Shown in pieces: positions 23,436 to 33,126 of a stretch of DNA of 64,000 bases. Each line of letters begins with the position of its first letter. Position 1 is the stretch's first letter. The notes beneath the pieces were generated by a model. The model saw only the letters and a program-made list of their open reading frames with translations. It was not told where the DNA came from and searched no databases. This DNA is from Leclercia adecarboxylata. Lineage in GTDB: Bacteria; Pseudomonadota; Gammaproteobacteria; Enterobacterales; Enterobacteriaceae. The position numbers were made by a program, and so were the translations under genes. The DNA lies in assembly GCF_023639785.1 (NCBI RefSeq), contig NZ_CP098325.1:2170001-2234000 (forward strand), given 5' to 3'.

Positions 23436-24167
23436 ATGAACAAAACCATTATGGCGGCGATCCGCGCGCATGCGCTGGAGGAATCCCCACGCGAGTGCTG
23501 CGGCTTCGTCATCCAGTCGGGGCGACGCCAGCGTTACATCCCGGTGCCGAACAGCCACGAAAACCCGACGGAGCATTTCCGCATTGACGGCGAGCACTGG
23601 GCGAATGCTGAGGATGCCGGAACCATTATCCGGGTCATTCACTCCCACCCGGGCGACGGCGCACGGCCTATCCCGTCAGACCTCGACCGCCAGCAGTGCA
23701 ATAACTCCGGCGTGGTCTGGGGCATCTATGCGTCGGACTGTGATGAATACGCAGAAATAACGCCGGACGCCATACCGCTGATTGGCCGACCGTTCATTCT
23801 GGGCTCGCACGACTGCTGGGGGCTGGTCATGGACTGGCACGCCACCCAGGGCGTGATACTTAACGATTTCCGCGTTGATTACCCATGGTGGGAAAGCCAG
23901 TACCCGGACAACCTCTATTTCGAGAACTGGGAGCGGGAAGGGTTTGTCGAATGCGACCCGGCACCCGGCTGCATGGTCATCATGCAGGTGGAGTCTGCCA
24001 AGTGGAACCACGCGGGGATCATCACCGAAGAAGGCGAACTGCTTCACCACCTCTACGGGCAGCCATCCTGCATCACGCCGTATGCCCGGGGTTACTTCAA
24101 AGACCGGACCATGATCTGCGTTCGCCACAAAGACTTGCCGCAGGAGATACAGCCATGGCGCGTTTGA
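23436..24167 (+). CDS. tail tip assembly protein K (MPN/JAB1 plus NlpC/P60)
   Basis: 243 residues with two domains. Residues 1-115 are an MPN (JAMM) fold, ESPRECCGFVI and HSHPGDGARPIPSDLD; the loop between HSHP and SxxD is two residues longer than usual. Residues 125-243 are an NlpC/P60 cysteine peptidase with SHDCWGLVMDW (Cys) and WNHAGII (His). It is required for tail tip assembly and may cut peptidoglycan during DNA entry. Its stop lies inside the gene I start. Confidence 0.9.
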   Translation: MNKTIMAAIRAHALEESPRECCGFVIQSGRRQRYIPVPNSHENPTEHFRIDGEHWANAEDAGTIIRVIHSHPGDGARPIPSDLDRQQCNNSGVVWGIYASDCDEYAEITPDAIPLIGRPFILGSHDCWGLVMDWHATQGVILNDFRVDYPWWESQYPDNLYFENWEREGFVECDPAPGCMVIMQVESAKWNHAGIITEEGELLHHLYGQPSCITPYARGYFKDRTMICVRHKDLPQEIQPWRV

Positions 24168-24748
24168 CCACGATTCGATTGTATGGGGTCCTGGGGGCCC
24201 GGTTTGGCCGCGTTCACCGGCTGGCGGTTCAGACTTCAGCAGAAGCTGTAAAGGCGCTATGCATCAATCTCGACGGGCTGGAAAGCTACCTCCTGGACGC
24301 CAAAAAGAATGGCATGACGTTCGCAGTGTTTCGCGGTAAACGCAACATCGGCGTTGATGACTTTAAGGCGCTGTCAGGGGACACCGATATCCGCATCGCA
24401 CCAGTGATGGAGGGGGCCAAAAAAGCCGGCATTTTTCAAACCATCCTTGGTGCCGTGATGGTGGTTGCGGGCATTGTAGTGTCTGGCCTTTCTGCAGGCT
24501 GGGCCAGTCCTGTTGGTGGGGCGATGATATCCGCTGGTATCGGCATGATGGCTGGCGGCATTTACCAGATGCTCTCACCACAGCCCAAAGGCCTGCAGGG
24601 GCGCGATGACCCGGACAACAAACCCAGCTATGCCTTCGGCGGTGCAGTGAATACCCTGGCAATGGGTAACCCGGTCGCATTGCTGTATGGCGAGCGCGAG
24701 ATCGGTGGCGCGATTATCAGTGCGGGGATCTTGGCCGAGGACATCTGA
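24155..24748 (+). CDS. tail assembly protein I
   Basis: 197 residues from MARLTTIRLYGVLGARFGRVH, the standard lambda I opening. A hydrophobic glycine-rich hairpin (about 95-140) follows, and the end GNPVALLYGEREIGGAIISAGI is also typical. In lambda it helps K and J assemble the tail tip and is not in the virion. It starts 13 bases before the K stop. Confidence 0.88.
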   Translation: MARLTTIRLYGVLGARFGRVHRLAVQTSAEAVKALCINLDGLESYLLDAKKNGMTFAVFRGKRNIGVDDFKALSGDTDIRIAPVMEGAKKAGIFQTILGAVMVVAGIVVSGLSAGWASPVGGAMISAGIGMMAGGIYQMLSPQPKGLQGRDDPDNKPSYAFGGAVNTLAMGNPVALLYGEREIGGAIISAGILAEDI

Positions 24749-24768
24749 CAACTTCTTTCTCTTCAATT

Positions 24769-24793
24769 AGCACTCAATCGGGTGCTTTTTTTA
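24769..24793 (+). terminator. weak terminator between I and J
   Basis: AGCAC and GTGCT arms around an eight-base loop, followed by seven Ts. It may tune expression of the fibre gene. Confidence 0.5.
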
Positions 24794-24803
24794 TGGATGC
24801 AAT

Positions 24804-27800
24804 ATGGCAACGATTACTGGTGCAAAGGGCGGCAGCCAGAAGCAGCACACGCCTGTAGAACAGCCTGATTCAGCCCAATCCATGGCGCGTTGCCGCATGC
24901 TGCTGGCGCTTGGCGAAGGTGAATTTGCTGGTGGGCTGGATGCGACCCGGATCTTCCTGGATGGCACGCCGCTGGGCAACGCCGACGGCTCAATGAACTT
25001 TGAGAACGTCTCCTGGGATTTTCGCCCCGGAACGCAGACGCAGACGCCGATCCCCGGTTTTCCCGCCGTGGAGAACGAGACAAGCATCGGCGTATCGCTG
25101 ACGAAGGCAACTCCCTGGACCCGCGCTATCAGCAATACCCAGATTGATGCGGTGCTGGTGCGCATCGGTATCACCGGTCTGCAACTGCAGGAGAACGACG
25201 GCGATATCGTCGGAACGACCGTCGCATACCACATTGACGTTGCGGTCGATGGCGGGGCTTACCAGACAGTGCTCACCAAAACGGTAACGGAAAAGCTCAG
25301 TTCACTGTACGAACTGACGCACCGCATTAATCTGCCTAAAGCTACTACTGGCTGGCAGATCCGCGTGGTCCGCGATACTGCCGACAGCGCCAGCCAGATG
25401 CTGCAGAACAAAACGCAGGTGCAGGCCATCACCGAGGTCATCGACGCCCGCCTGCGCTACCCGCATACCGCGCTGCTGTATGTGTCGTTTAACGCTAAAG
25501 CATTCAGCAACATCCCGAAGATATCCTGCAAGCCGAAAGGCCGGGTGATCCGCATCCCGCAGAACTACGATCCAGACACGCGGACGTACATCGGCACATG
25601 GGACGGTACATTCAAGTGGGGCTGGACCAATAACCCGGCGTGGATCTGGTTTGACGTGCTAACTGAGCCGCGCTTTGGCCTTGGCCGCCGGGTCACGGTG
25701 GATATGCTCGATAAATGGGAACTCTACCGCATCGCTCAGCGCTGCGATCAGCAGGTGCCGGACGGGAAGGGCGGTACCGGCACAGAGCCGCGTTTCATGT
25801 TTGACGTCTATATCCAGTCGCAGGCCGACGCCTGGCAGGTGATCAAGGATATCGCTGCTGGATTCAACGGCATGACGTTCTGGGGCAACAACATGTTCAA
25901 TGTTGTCTCTGATATGCCGGCAGATACCTCGAAACTGCAGATCCTCACCCGCGCATCAGTGGTGGGCAAGCCGACCTATTCCAGCGGCAGCGAAAAGACG
26001 CGATTCTCGAGCGCGCTGATTAACTTCAGCGACCCGGATAACCATTATCAGGACCGCACCACCGCAGTAATGTTTCCTGAGTTGGTGAAGCAGTTCAAAT
26101 TTAAGCAGACTCAGCTTACGGCCATCGGCTGTACGCGGGAGAGCGAGGCGCAGCGCCGTGGCGGATGGGCGGTTTATTCTAACTCGCTGGACCGCATCAT
26201 TACATTGCAGACCGGGCTGGACGGCTTCGCCTATGTACCGGGCACGGTGTTTGCCTTTGCTGATGAGCGCGTCTCAGGGCGGGTTTATGGCGGGCGCGTC
26301 ATGGACTATAACGCCGGGCTTAAAGCGGTAACAACTGACCGCGGTACCAGCGCAGTGGCGGGCGATACACTGATGATCCGCACCCTGGGCGGTATTGTTG
26401 AAAGCCGGGTGATCCAGGCGGTCAACGGTACGCAGTTGATTGTGGACAAAGCATTCACGGCAGCGCCAGCGCCAAATGCCGTCTTCGTTATTGATGCCGG
26501 TCAGTTGCGCCTCCAGTATTTCCGCGTTACGAACCTGGCTTTTAACGACGAGGAGAACACCTATTCGATCACCGGCGCAGAATACAACGCATCTAAATAT
26601 GATGCTGTGGACCACAATGCCCGGCTGGATATTCCGCCGATCAGCCTCATCCCCACGGGGGTTGTATCACAGCCCGGCAATATCGTGGTGTCGAGTTACG
26701 AGTCGGTGCGCCAGGGCCAGCGCATAGCGACGCTGACCGCATCCTGGGATGTTCCGCTGGATAAAGCAGGTAAGCCTCAGGCCGATGTGATCGCCTATCA
26801 GGCTCAGTGGCGCCGGAACGACAGCGAGTGGATAAACGTCCCTCAGACAGGCCTTCGCAATATTGAGGTACCCGGCATTTTTGAAGGTGATTACCTGGTG
26901 CGGGTCCGGGCGATAAACTCAGGCGGGGCGTCCAGCCTGTGGGCAACGTCAACGCTGACACACCTCAAAGGCCGGGTGGGTGATGTTCCAAAGCCAGTGA
27001 ATTTCCGCACTACGCCATTGCTCTGGGGCGTGCAACTGGATTGGGATTTCCCTGCGGGCACCGGCGATACGCTGCAGACAGAAATTCAGTATTCCACGGC
27101 ATCAACCGGTGCGAATCCCATGCTGCTGGCTGGCGTGCCGTATCCCCAGCAAATATACCAGCAGTTGGGCCTGAAAGCCGGGGTAGGGTTCTGGTACCGG
27201 GCGCGGCTGGTCGATCGCACCGGCAACAAGTCTGCCTGGACTGACTTCATTCAGGGCAGCAGCAGCTCGGTTGCCGCTGATTACCTGGTGGATATCGATA
27301 ACCAGATCAAACAGACCGACGCCTATAAGAACCTTGTTTCGGACATCACGGATCTGGGTGATGATCTAAAGTCTGCGCATGACGACATCAAGACGGTTAC
27401 GACGGAATCGGCGACGACGAAAGCAGGTCTGGCGCAGGAAGTCACGGACCGAAAGAAAGCCATCACCGACGAGGCCGCCGCGCGCGGGCAGGCGCTGCTG
27501 ACCGAGAAGAACGAGCGTCTGGCGGATATCAGCAACGTCAACCAGACGATTCAGACCAGCACCGAATCGCTGGCGCAGCAGATCGCCCAGGTATCAGCTG
27601 GCACCGGCTCGCAGTTCGATCCGGCCAAAATCTGGTATTTCGATACATCAGTCGAGGGCTGGTCCGGGAACGGGACACCGACCATTGTCGATGGCTGGCT
27701 TCGTCCTGCTAACCATGCATCTGATCCTTGGGTGTCATCACCGGGCTCGCTGGGCATAACAGCTGCTGCTTATCGCTTTCTGAAGCTGCGCATCAAGAAA

Positions 27801-29735
27801 GTGGGTACTCCCGCCTGGGTGGGGGAAATTCGCTGGCGCAACACGGCTGGTTTCAACGACACTAACCGGTTCACCGTGGCGGAGCCCGCTTATAACTCTG
27901 ACGGCGTCGCCACACTTGAGTGTGACGATATCCCCTGGCTGGCCGACACGACGATCAACCAGATTCGACTGGACCTGTCCACGAAACAGGACGCGACGAA
28001 CTACTTTCTGATTGACTGGGTGGCAGTCGGGCGGCCAACGCCGGGAGCCGGGATGGCGGCGCTGCAGCAGGAAACGGCGGCGCGCGTATCAGGTGACCAG
28101 GCGGAAGCCACGGCGCGCGAGACACTGGCGACGCAGATCCGGGGCGGCTATACCGGTGACGACCCGTCAAAACTGGCATCGGGGCTGCTGTATACCGAAC
28201 GCCAGGCGCGCATCACCGCGCAGGAAGCAGAGGTGACAGAGCGGAAGAAGCTGGAGTCGACCGTCAACGCTAACCAAGCTTCCGTTACACAGGAGCTGGC
28301 GACGCTGACAACTGAGCAGGATGCTCAGGCCACTACGCTTTCGGGACTGCAGGTTACCGTCGGCAAAAACACCGCTGATATCACTACGGTCACCAAAGCC
28401 GTTGCTGATAACAATAAGGCGCAGACCACCGCGCTGGCTGCGGTTAAGGCCACGACTGACCAGAATAAGACGGATATCAGCACGGAAACCACGGCCCGCA
28501 CGGATAGTGACAGCGCGCTGGGCCGCCGTATTGACAGTCTGAAAGTTGATGTGGACGGCAACACGGCCAGCCGGGACGCCGGGATTATCGGCAACGTCAC
28601 CAATGCGCTCGCCAACTTCACAGCGTTCTCGGATCAGCGCGTCACGTTCGCTGTTGGCGAAACGAAAACGATGGCCGAGATCACCGACGTCAGGAAGACC
28701 TCTGCAGACGCCACAAGCGCCGTTGCGGAGCAGGTCACCTCGCTTAAGGCCACGGTTGAGCAGAACGGCCAGACCAACGCTGCCGCCATTACGCGCATTG
28801 ATAAAGCCGTTACGGATCTGGAGAGCGCCACGGCGACCAGCATTCAGCAGGTCACGGCATCGATTGGGCAAACCAACGCCAACGTCCAGACGACAAGTCA
28901 GGCTGTTGCTGATATCAACGGTAAGCTGAGTGCTCAGTGGGGCGTAAAAGTCCAGGTCGAAGCGAACGGCATCAAACGTATCGCGGGTATCCAGTTGGGC
29001 ATTGATGCCTCGGGCTCTTCTAACTTCCTCGTCAGCGCCGACACGTTCGCGGTGTATAACCCGACGACTACCGGACAGGAACTGGTGTTTGCGGCGACCG
29101 GCGGGCAGATGTTTTTGCGATCGGTGTTCATCCAGGATGGTTCTATGGATAACGCCAAGATCGGCAATTACATCCAGTCCAGTAACTGGGACGGGACCGG
29201 CAACGTTGGCTGGCATATCAATAAATCCGGGTATGCCACGTTCAACGGCGTGACCGTTCGCGGGACGATCTATGCCACTGACGGGAGTTTTAAAGGCAGA
29301 GTTGAGGCGACCAGCGGGAGCTTCAGGGGCACGGTTGAAGCGACATCTTTCATTGGAGATGTAGCCAACACTGGGGTATTCCCCGACGCCACCGGCAGAT
29401 CAAACGGCATCGCAACTGCGACCGTGAACATGTATTACACCGATTCCAGCAATAACGGACTCGGCAAAAACGCCGTTGTGGAGGCGATGATCTACGTGCG
29501 GGGGATTACAGGTGCGGTCACGGCCACCGTGCAGATGGTCATTGCAGGCAACATCCGCACGATTAACTACGATGTCCCCATTGGTGGGGTATGGCTCACC
29601 GCCCGACATGCGGCGTCCGGCATGGGCGGCCAGCGTATCGACGCCAGCATCACCGTTACTTCCAGTAATGCGTCGGTCGGTGTTACTGCCCCGACAATGA
29701 CGGTAACGCGCGGCACCGGCTCTTTCTCCTCCTGA
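24804..29735 (+). CDS. J: tip attachment protein J (host specificity)
   Basis: 1643 residues, larger than lambda J (1132). The N-terminal 1-600 is the conserved tail-hub part. Fibronectin-III-like domains follow (about 620-800, for example IATLTASWDVPLDKAG and YLVRVRAINSGGASS). A long Ala/Thr/Gln coiled-coil at about 830-1370 with many TVxxNxAxITT-like heptads comes next. The C-terminal about 200 residues are the receptor-binding tip, including the WGVKVQVEANGIKRIAGIQL motif of the central-straight-fibre (DUF1983) family. It recognises the outer-membrane receptor. The C-terminus is the part expected to set host range. Confidence 0.92.
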   Translation: MATITGAKGGSQKQHTPVEQPDSAQSMARCRMLLALGEGEFAGGLDATRIFLDGTPLGNADGSMNFENVSWDFRPGTQTQTPIPGFPAVENETSIGVSLTKATPWTRAISNTQIDAVLVRIGITGLQLQENDGDIVGTTVAYHIDVAVDGGAYQTVLTKTVTEKLSSLYELTHRINLPKATTGWQIRVVRDTADSASQMLQNKTQVQAITEVIDARLRYPHTALLYVSFNAKAFSNIPKISCKPKGRVIRIPQNYDPDTRTYIGTWDGTFKWGWTNNPAWIWFDVLTEPRFGLGRRVTVDMLDKWELYRIAQRCDQQVPDGKGGTGTEPRFMFDVYIQSQADAWQVIKDIAAGFNGMTFWGNNMFNVVSDMPADTSKLQILTRASVVGKPTYSSGSEKTRFSSALINFSDPDNHYQDRTTAVMFPELVKQFKFKQTQLTAIGCTRESEAQRRGGWAVYSNSLDRIITLQTGLDGFAYVPGTVFAFADERVSGRVYGGRVMDYNAGLKAVTTDRGTSAVAGDTLMIRTLGGIVESRVIQAVNGTQLIVDKAFTAAPAPNAVFVIDAGQLRLQYFRVTNLAFNDEENTYSITGAEYNASKYDAVDHNARLDIPPISLIPTGVVSQPGNIVVSSYESVRQGQRIATLTASWDVPLDKAGKPQADVIAYQAQWRRNDSEWINVPQTGLRNIEVPGIFEGDYLVRVRAINSGGASSLWATSTLTHLKGRVGDVPKPVNFRTTPLLWGVQLDWDFPAGTGDTLQTEIQYSTASTGANPMLLAGVPYPQQIYQQLGLKAGVGFWYRARLVDRTGNKSAWTDFIQGSSSSVAADYLVDIDNQIKQTDAYKNLVSDITDLGDDLKSAHDDIKTVTTESATTKAGLAQEVTDRKKAITDEAAARGQALLTEKNERLADISNVNQTIQTSTESLAQQIAQVSAGTGSQFDPAKIWYFDTSVEGWSGNGTPTIVDGWLRPANHASDPWVSSPGSLGITAAAYRFLKLRIKKVGTPAWVGEIRWRNTAGFNDTNRFTVAEPAYNSDGVATLECDDIPWLADTTINQIRLDLSTKQDATNYFLIDWVAVGRPTPGAGMAALQQETAARVSGDQAEATARETLATQIRGGYTGDDPSKLASGLLYTERQARITAQEAEVTERKKLESTVNANQASVTQELATLTTEQDAQATTLSGLQVTVGKNTADITTVTKAVADNNKAQTTALAAVKATTDQNKTDISTETTARTDSDSALGRRIDSLKVDVDGNTASRDAGIIGNVTNALANFTAFSDQRVTFAVGETKTMAEITDVRKTSADATSAVAEQVTSLKATVEQNGQTNAAAITRIDKAVTDLESATATSIQQVTASIGQTNANVQTTSQAVADINGKLSAQWGVKVQVEANGIKRIAGIQLGIDASGSSNFLVSADTFAVYNPTTTGQELVFAATGGQMFLRSVFIQDGSMDNAKIGNYIQSSNWDGTGNVGWHINKSGYATFNGVTVRGTIYATDGSFKGRVEATSGSFRGTVEATSFIGDVANTGVFPDATGRSNGIATATVNMYYTDSSNNGLGKNAVVEAMIYVRGITGAVTATVQMVIAGNIRTINYDVPIGGVWLTARHAASGMGGQRIDASITVTSSNASVGVTAPTMTVTRGTGSFSS

Positions 29736-29754
29736 TCCTCATAACTTCACCTCA

Positions 29755-29777
29755 ATAACCCGGCTCCGGCTGGGTTT
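29755..29777 (+). terminator. rho-independent terminator after J
   Basis: AACCCGGC/GCTGGGTT stem with TCCG loop and five Ts, nearly the same hairpin as the one before gene M. Confidence 0.8.
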
Positions 29778-29798
29778 TTCATTTTAAGGACATCACGA

Positions 29799-31472
29799 AT
29801 GGCAACGATTGATGACGATTTAGCGAAATCCGTCACGGAAGGATTTCGCCAGGCGCAAATTGATATCGTCAACCAGGACCTGATTTTATCGGGTACCGGT
29901 GACGTCACAGTAACGCTGGCTGACGGTTCGAAAAAGACCGGCCCGAGCTGGTCCAGGCTGATCACCGCAGCTAACGCGGCAGGAACCAGCGCCGCTGCAG
30001 CCAAAACCAGTGAAACGAATGCTCTGGCGTCAAAAAATGCAGCAGCACAAAGCGCCACGAACGCGGCAACGTCTGAGGGTAACGCACTCGCATCGAAGAA
30101 TGCCGCCAAAACCTCAGAAACCAATGCGAAAACGTCTGAGACGAATGCCAAAACGTCGGAGACTAACGCAACAGCCAGTGCCAGCAGTGCCGCATCCTCC
30201 CTGGCCGCCGCCCAGCTGCTGACGTCTGTGCCCTATGAGGCCGCGCCGCACCCGGATGTGTGGGTGCCGTTCAACGATAGTATGAAAATGGAAGGTATTG
30301 CACCTTACGATACTTTGACTATTTCCGGAAAGATGGTGGAATTACCATCAAAGTCTGCAACATTCACCCGGTCAACTGTCGCAACTTATATCGAGAAATC
30401 CGGGATAATGCGAAACGCGGATATTAATGAACCTCGTTTCGAGAAAGAGGGACTATTAATTGAGCCACAAATCACGAACCTGTATACCTATTCTGAGCAA
30501 TGGGGGACAGGTTCAAGAGTCGTTACGACCAATAATAGCGGCGACTCGCCTCGCGCCGATAAGACAATGGCGCTGGTAGTTGAAGATACAGCAACCGCGG
30601 AACACTACGCGCAAGACCGTAACATCACCTTAACTGCCGGCACGATATACTGTTATTCAGTATTTGTTAAAGCTCATACAAACTCTCGTCTTTTATATTT
30701 ACGCGTCGCAACGGGAACCACAGCGGGCGTGTTCTTTGACCCCGTTGCAGGGGCCTTCGTTGGTGGCGCTGTCGGTGCTCAATACCTTGATCGTGGTTTT
30801 GAAGACCTCGGAAATGGTGTTTACCGTGTCTGGATGGCAGTTACAGCCGGGGCTACTCAGAGTAGCGTTTTCCGTCTGCAATTAGCGAAAGATGGTGTGA
30901 CCGCAAGCTATGCCGGTGACGGTGTATCTGGTTTATATGTCTGGGGCGCACAGGTAGAAGATGGACCATTCCCGACATCATACATTCAGACCGGAGCATC
31001 AGCAGCTACAAGAGGTGCGGATCTCTGGCAAATCCCCAAAGAAAACTGCGGATACCCGTCTCTCGCAAGTTTATTTAACAGGACTTTGGCGTTTGAGTTT
31101 TACCCTAAATATTTGCAAAGCGCCGCGGGTTATGTCGAGGTTGTTAAAGTGCAGGGTCCAAGCAATGACATTATTTGCAGGTGGGCTAACGACAATACTA
31201 TAAGGTCATACCGTGACGGCGGAGGTATAAGTGTGCCCTGCCCTCAGGGTGGAAGCGGTGTATTTGTCCACACGACGGAAGGAAATAAAATATCCAGTTA
31301 TTACAGCGGTGCAACCAATTCAAAAACCAGCCCTCCAAACGGCACGACTCAGGGCATTTCTTACATAGGAAATATAAACCAATCGCTATCTGTGAGATTT
31401 GTTTACCACATTCGCAACTTCCGTATCTGGCATCGCCTGTTAACCCCTAACCAAATTAATGGACTCCGCTAA
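29799..31472 (+). CDS. side tail fibre protein
   Basis: 557 residues. A short N-terminal attachment part (1-60) is followed by an Ala/Ser/Thr/Asn-rich shaft (about 65-145) with heptads of the type KTSETNA. From about 150 there is a beta-rich head (FEKEGLLIEPQITNLYTYSE, then a LamG/concanavalin-like fold to FRIWHRLLTPNQINGLR), as in fibre or head-spike domains that bind polysaccharide. The head has lower GC than the shaft, typical of exchanged receptor-binding domains. The next gene overlaps the stop by one base. Confidence 0.82.
   Translation: MATIDDDLAKSVTEGFRQAQIDIVNQDLILSGTGDVTVTLADGSKKTGPSWSRLITAANAAGTSAAAAKTSETNALASKNAAAQSATNAATSEGNALASKNAAKTSETNAKTSETNAKTSETNATASASSAASSLAAAQLLTSVPYEAAPHPDVWVPFNDSMKMEGIAPYDTLTISGKMVELPSKSATFTRSTVATYIEKSGIMRNADINEPRFEKEGLLIEPQITNLYTYSEQWGTGSRVVTTNNSGDSPRADKTMALVVEDTATAEHYAQDRNITLTAGTIYCYSVFVKAHTNSRLLYLRVATGTTAGVFFDPVAGAFVGGAVGAQYLDRGFEDLGNGVYRVWMAVTAGATQSSVFRLQLAKDGVTASYAGDGVSGLYVWGAQVEDGPFPTSYIQTGASAATRGADLWQIPKENCGYPSLASLFNRTLAFEFYPKYLQSAAGYVEVVKVQGPSNDIICRWANDNTIRSYRDGGGISVPCPQGGSGVFVHTTEGNKISSYYSGATNSKTSPPNGTTQGISYIGNINQSLSVRFVYHIRNFRIWHRLLTPNQINGLR
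30106..30168 (+). repeat. three 21-bp coding repeats in the fibre shaft
   Basis: Three consecutive 21-base units encode KTSETNA with silent third-position differences (for example TCAGAA, TCTGAG, TCGGAG). Further degenerate units lie upstream. Such arrays lengthen or shorten fibre shafts by recombination. Confidence 0.8.
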
Positions 31473-31774
31473 TGAGAGACTTATATCTGCGTTTTAACGA
31501 CGCTGCTGAAATGCGCATGCAATTAATCGCGGCTGGGTTTGTGGATGATGATGAGCAGGGTGGTCTATCTCACCCGGATATCAGCCTGGATGTGGTCGGC
31601 GTGATTATCGTACCCGGAGAAATTATTAATCCCGGTGAGGAAAACGAAACTATTAAATACACCACTGAACCCGGCTATCACGTCAATTTGCGTGTCACTG
31701 ACGACTCACTGGAACTGGCATCATTAGACCCGTTCAACGTATTCCCTGCCACCCCATACCGGGTCTGGGCATAA
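31472..31774 (+). CDS. small acidic protein between fibre genes (possible fibre chaperone)
   Basis: 100 residues, acidic, starting MRDLYLRFNDAAEMRMQLIAAGF and ending PFNVFPATPYRVWA. The one-base overlap with the fibre gene indicates coupled translation, the usual setting of tail-fibre assembly chaperones. I recognise no diagnostic chaperone motif, so the role is inferred from position only. Confidence 0.6.
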   Translation: MRDLYLRFNDAAEMRMQLIAAGFVDDDEQGGLSHPDISLDVVGVIIVPGEIINPGEENETIKYTTEPGYHVNLRVTDDSLELASLDPFNVFPATPYRVWA

Positions 31775-31784
31775 GGAGCACAAC

Positions 31785-32639
31785 ATGGCAAACAGAAAAG
31801 ATACTATTAGCCTTGCCGCTGCGGACATCTCTGGGCTGAAGTCAGCTGCACAGCGGGATGTCGGAACATCCTCAGGAAACGTGATGGAGGTCGGTGCTTT
31901 TGGACTGGGCAGCAGTAATTTGGCGAGCATCAACCAGGGTGATCGTAAAGGATTTGGGGCTTATAACGCCAAGATGCTGCTGGGCGGCATCGACAACAAT
32001 ACTGCAGTGCTGGGCATGCCCTTTGATGCCTCAACCGCATTTCAGTTTTGCTTCCCGGCACGCCTTGATGTGCCGCCTGAGTTATACCTGCGGCTGCTCA
32101 GTTCATCTCCAACGTATGACGGGAAAATCTGTAAGGTATATACCGATTCCAATACCACCAAAGCAGCCGATGGCACGTTAAAGTCAGCATCCCCAATCGT
32201 CAAAGTTTATGCCGATGGCTCTTCGGAAACGAACTATGAATCTGAAGGCGTGACCGTAACGCGCCAGGGGGAAGGCGTTTATCTCATCACGGGCTGTCTC
32301 GGGCTGAATGCTGATGCAGCGTGGGGTGGTATCGATGGCGGGTTTGATATCCCCAAAGACCGCAATCGCCAGCCGCTGATCTGGCTGGATTACAAAGTGA
32401 ACCCGGACGGTTCAGTGCTGGTGAAAACGTATCATCGGACTCACCCGGGCGCGCCGGAGTTCGCCCGTAACGAACGGGAAGGTTTTAACGAAGGTGACCC
32501 AATCGACATTCCAGCGGATCAGTATGTCTCCATCCGCGTGGAGATGCCGGTGGACAGCATCTGGAATGAGCGCCAGCTGGAGGCCGCGGCTGCTATGGCT
32601 GAAACAGTCCCAGAAGAACAGCCGGATGTTCAGCCATAA
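31785..32639 (+). CDS. phage tail protein, probable second fibre/receptor-binding component
   Basis: 284 residues beginning MANRKDTISLAAADISGLKS; beta-rich with a Gly/Asn-rich N-terminal third and an acidic tail (EEQPDVQP). AAGGAG precedes the ATG. It is the last rightward structural gene. I recognise it only as a protein often found at the end of the tail operon in Enterobacter and Salmonella prophages. It could be a tip or a fibre cap. Confidence 0.6.
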   Translation: MANRKDTISLAAADISGLKSAAQRDVGTSSGNVMEVGAFGLGSSNLASINQGDRKGFGAYNAKMLLGGIDNNTAVLGMPFDASTAFQFCFPARLDVPPELYLRLLSSSPTYDGKICKVYTDSNTTKAADGTLKSASPIVKVYADGSSETNYESEGVTVTRQGEGVYLITGCLGLNADAAWGGIDGGFDIPKDRNRQPLIWLDYKVNPDGSVLVKTYHRTHPGAPEFARNEREGFNEGDPIDIPADQYVSIRVEMPVDSIWNERQLEAAAAMAETVPEEQPDVQP

Positions 32640-32675
32640 TTATCATCAGCCGTATCTGCGAACAACTCAAGATAG

Positions 32676-32700
32676 AAAAAAAGCCCGCACGGGAGCGGGC
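32676..32700 (-). terminator. leftward intrinsic terminator at the end of the tail operon
   Basis: GCCCGC/GCGGGC stem with a six-base loop. The A-run precedes it on the + strand (AAAAAAA), so the U-run belongs to the minus-strand transcript. It implies a leftward transcript coming from the 32.7-33.0 kb region, or arises as a bidirectional stop for the tail operon. Confidence 0.65.
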
Positions 32701-33018
32701 GTAACTCCCTAAGTGTTGTTATCAATCCCGCGTTCAGGGCGCAGGTTATTAACGTATCGGCAGCATAAGCCATTACTTTAGGTAGATAGCATTAGCGCTT
32801 CGTTTAAAATCATCTAAATTTAATGAAGTTGAATCCCCCTGTGCGGCGGGGCAATCCAGTTAACTGCTGAATGCAGATATGCTTGCGGCTCGTGTGACTG
32901 ATAACGAGTCACCGGGAGACACCCGGCACCTGTATCAGGGTAAGCTATATGTTTGTGCTGATTTCATTTGCCTGCTTAATCGGCAGGCATTTTTTACAAC
33001 TTTGAGAAGGAATCTCTG
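32701..33018. ncRNA. structured, probably non-coding region at the end of the prophage late operon
   Basis: No gene longer than 18 codons is present. The + strand can fold into consecutive hairpins: CCCC/GGGG near 32840, TGACT-N6-AGTCA at 32896-32911, CCGGG-AGACA-CCCGG at 32912-32926 and a T-tailed TGCCTGC/GGCAGGCA hairpin that ends near 32997. This looks like an RNA of about 150-200 nt with its own terminator, directly before a 35-residue hydrophobic ORF. It could be an sRNA or a leader. Strand and start are not proven, and I cannot name an RNA family. Confidence 0.4.
32971..32997 (+). terminator. rho-independent terminator
   Basis: TGCCTGC/GGCAGGCA stem with a TTAATC loop and six Ts. It would end a rightward transcript from the structured region before it reaches the 35-residue ORF. 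Confidence 0.8.
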
Positions 33019-33126
33019 ATGGCGGGAGTTGTTTTGTTAGCCGTTTTGTTTGTGCTTATCGTGTCGGGTCTTATCGGTCTTTCCCGGGCATTATTAAATA
33101 TCTGGTGCGGTCCGGAGCAACATTAA
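33019..33126 (+). CDS. 35-residue hydrophobic peptide (possible small membrane protein)
   Basis: MAGVVLLAVLFVLIVSGL opens a single transmembrane helix (about residues 2-22), then SRALLNIWCGPEQH. GAGAAGGAA precedes the ATG at normal spacing. Size and topology resemble type I toxin peptides and small membrane regulators, and a structured RNA-like region with a terminator lies just upstream. No homologue comes to mind, so coding is plausible but unproven. Confidence 0.45.
   Translation: MAGVVLLAVLFVLIVSGLIGLSRALLNIWCGPEQH

Noticed and set aside
32941..33009. 18-codon ORF starting MFVLISFAC in the structured region
   Set aside because: It runs through the terminator hairpin and has no ribosome site; chance frame more likely.
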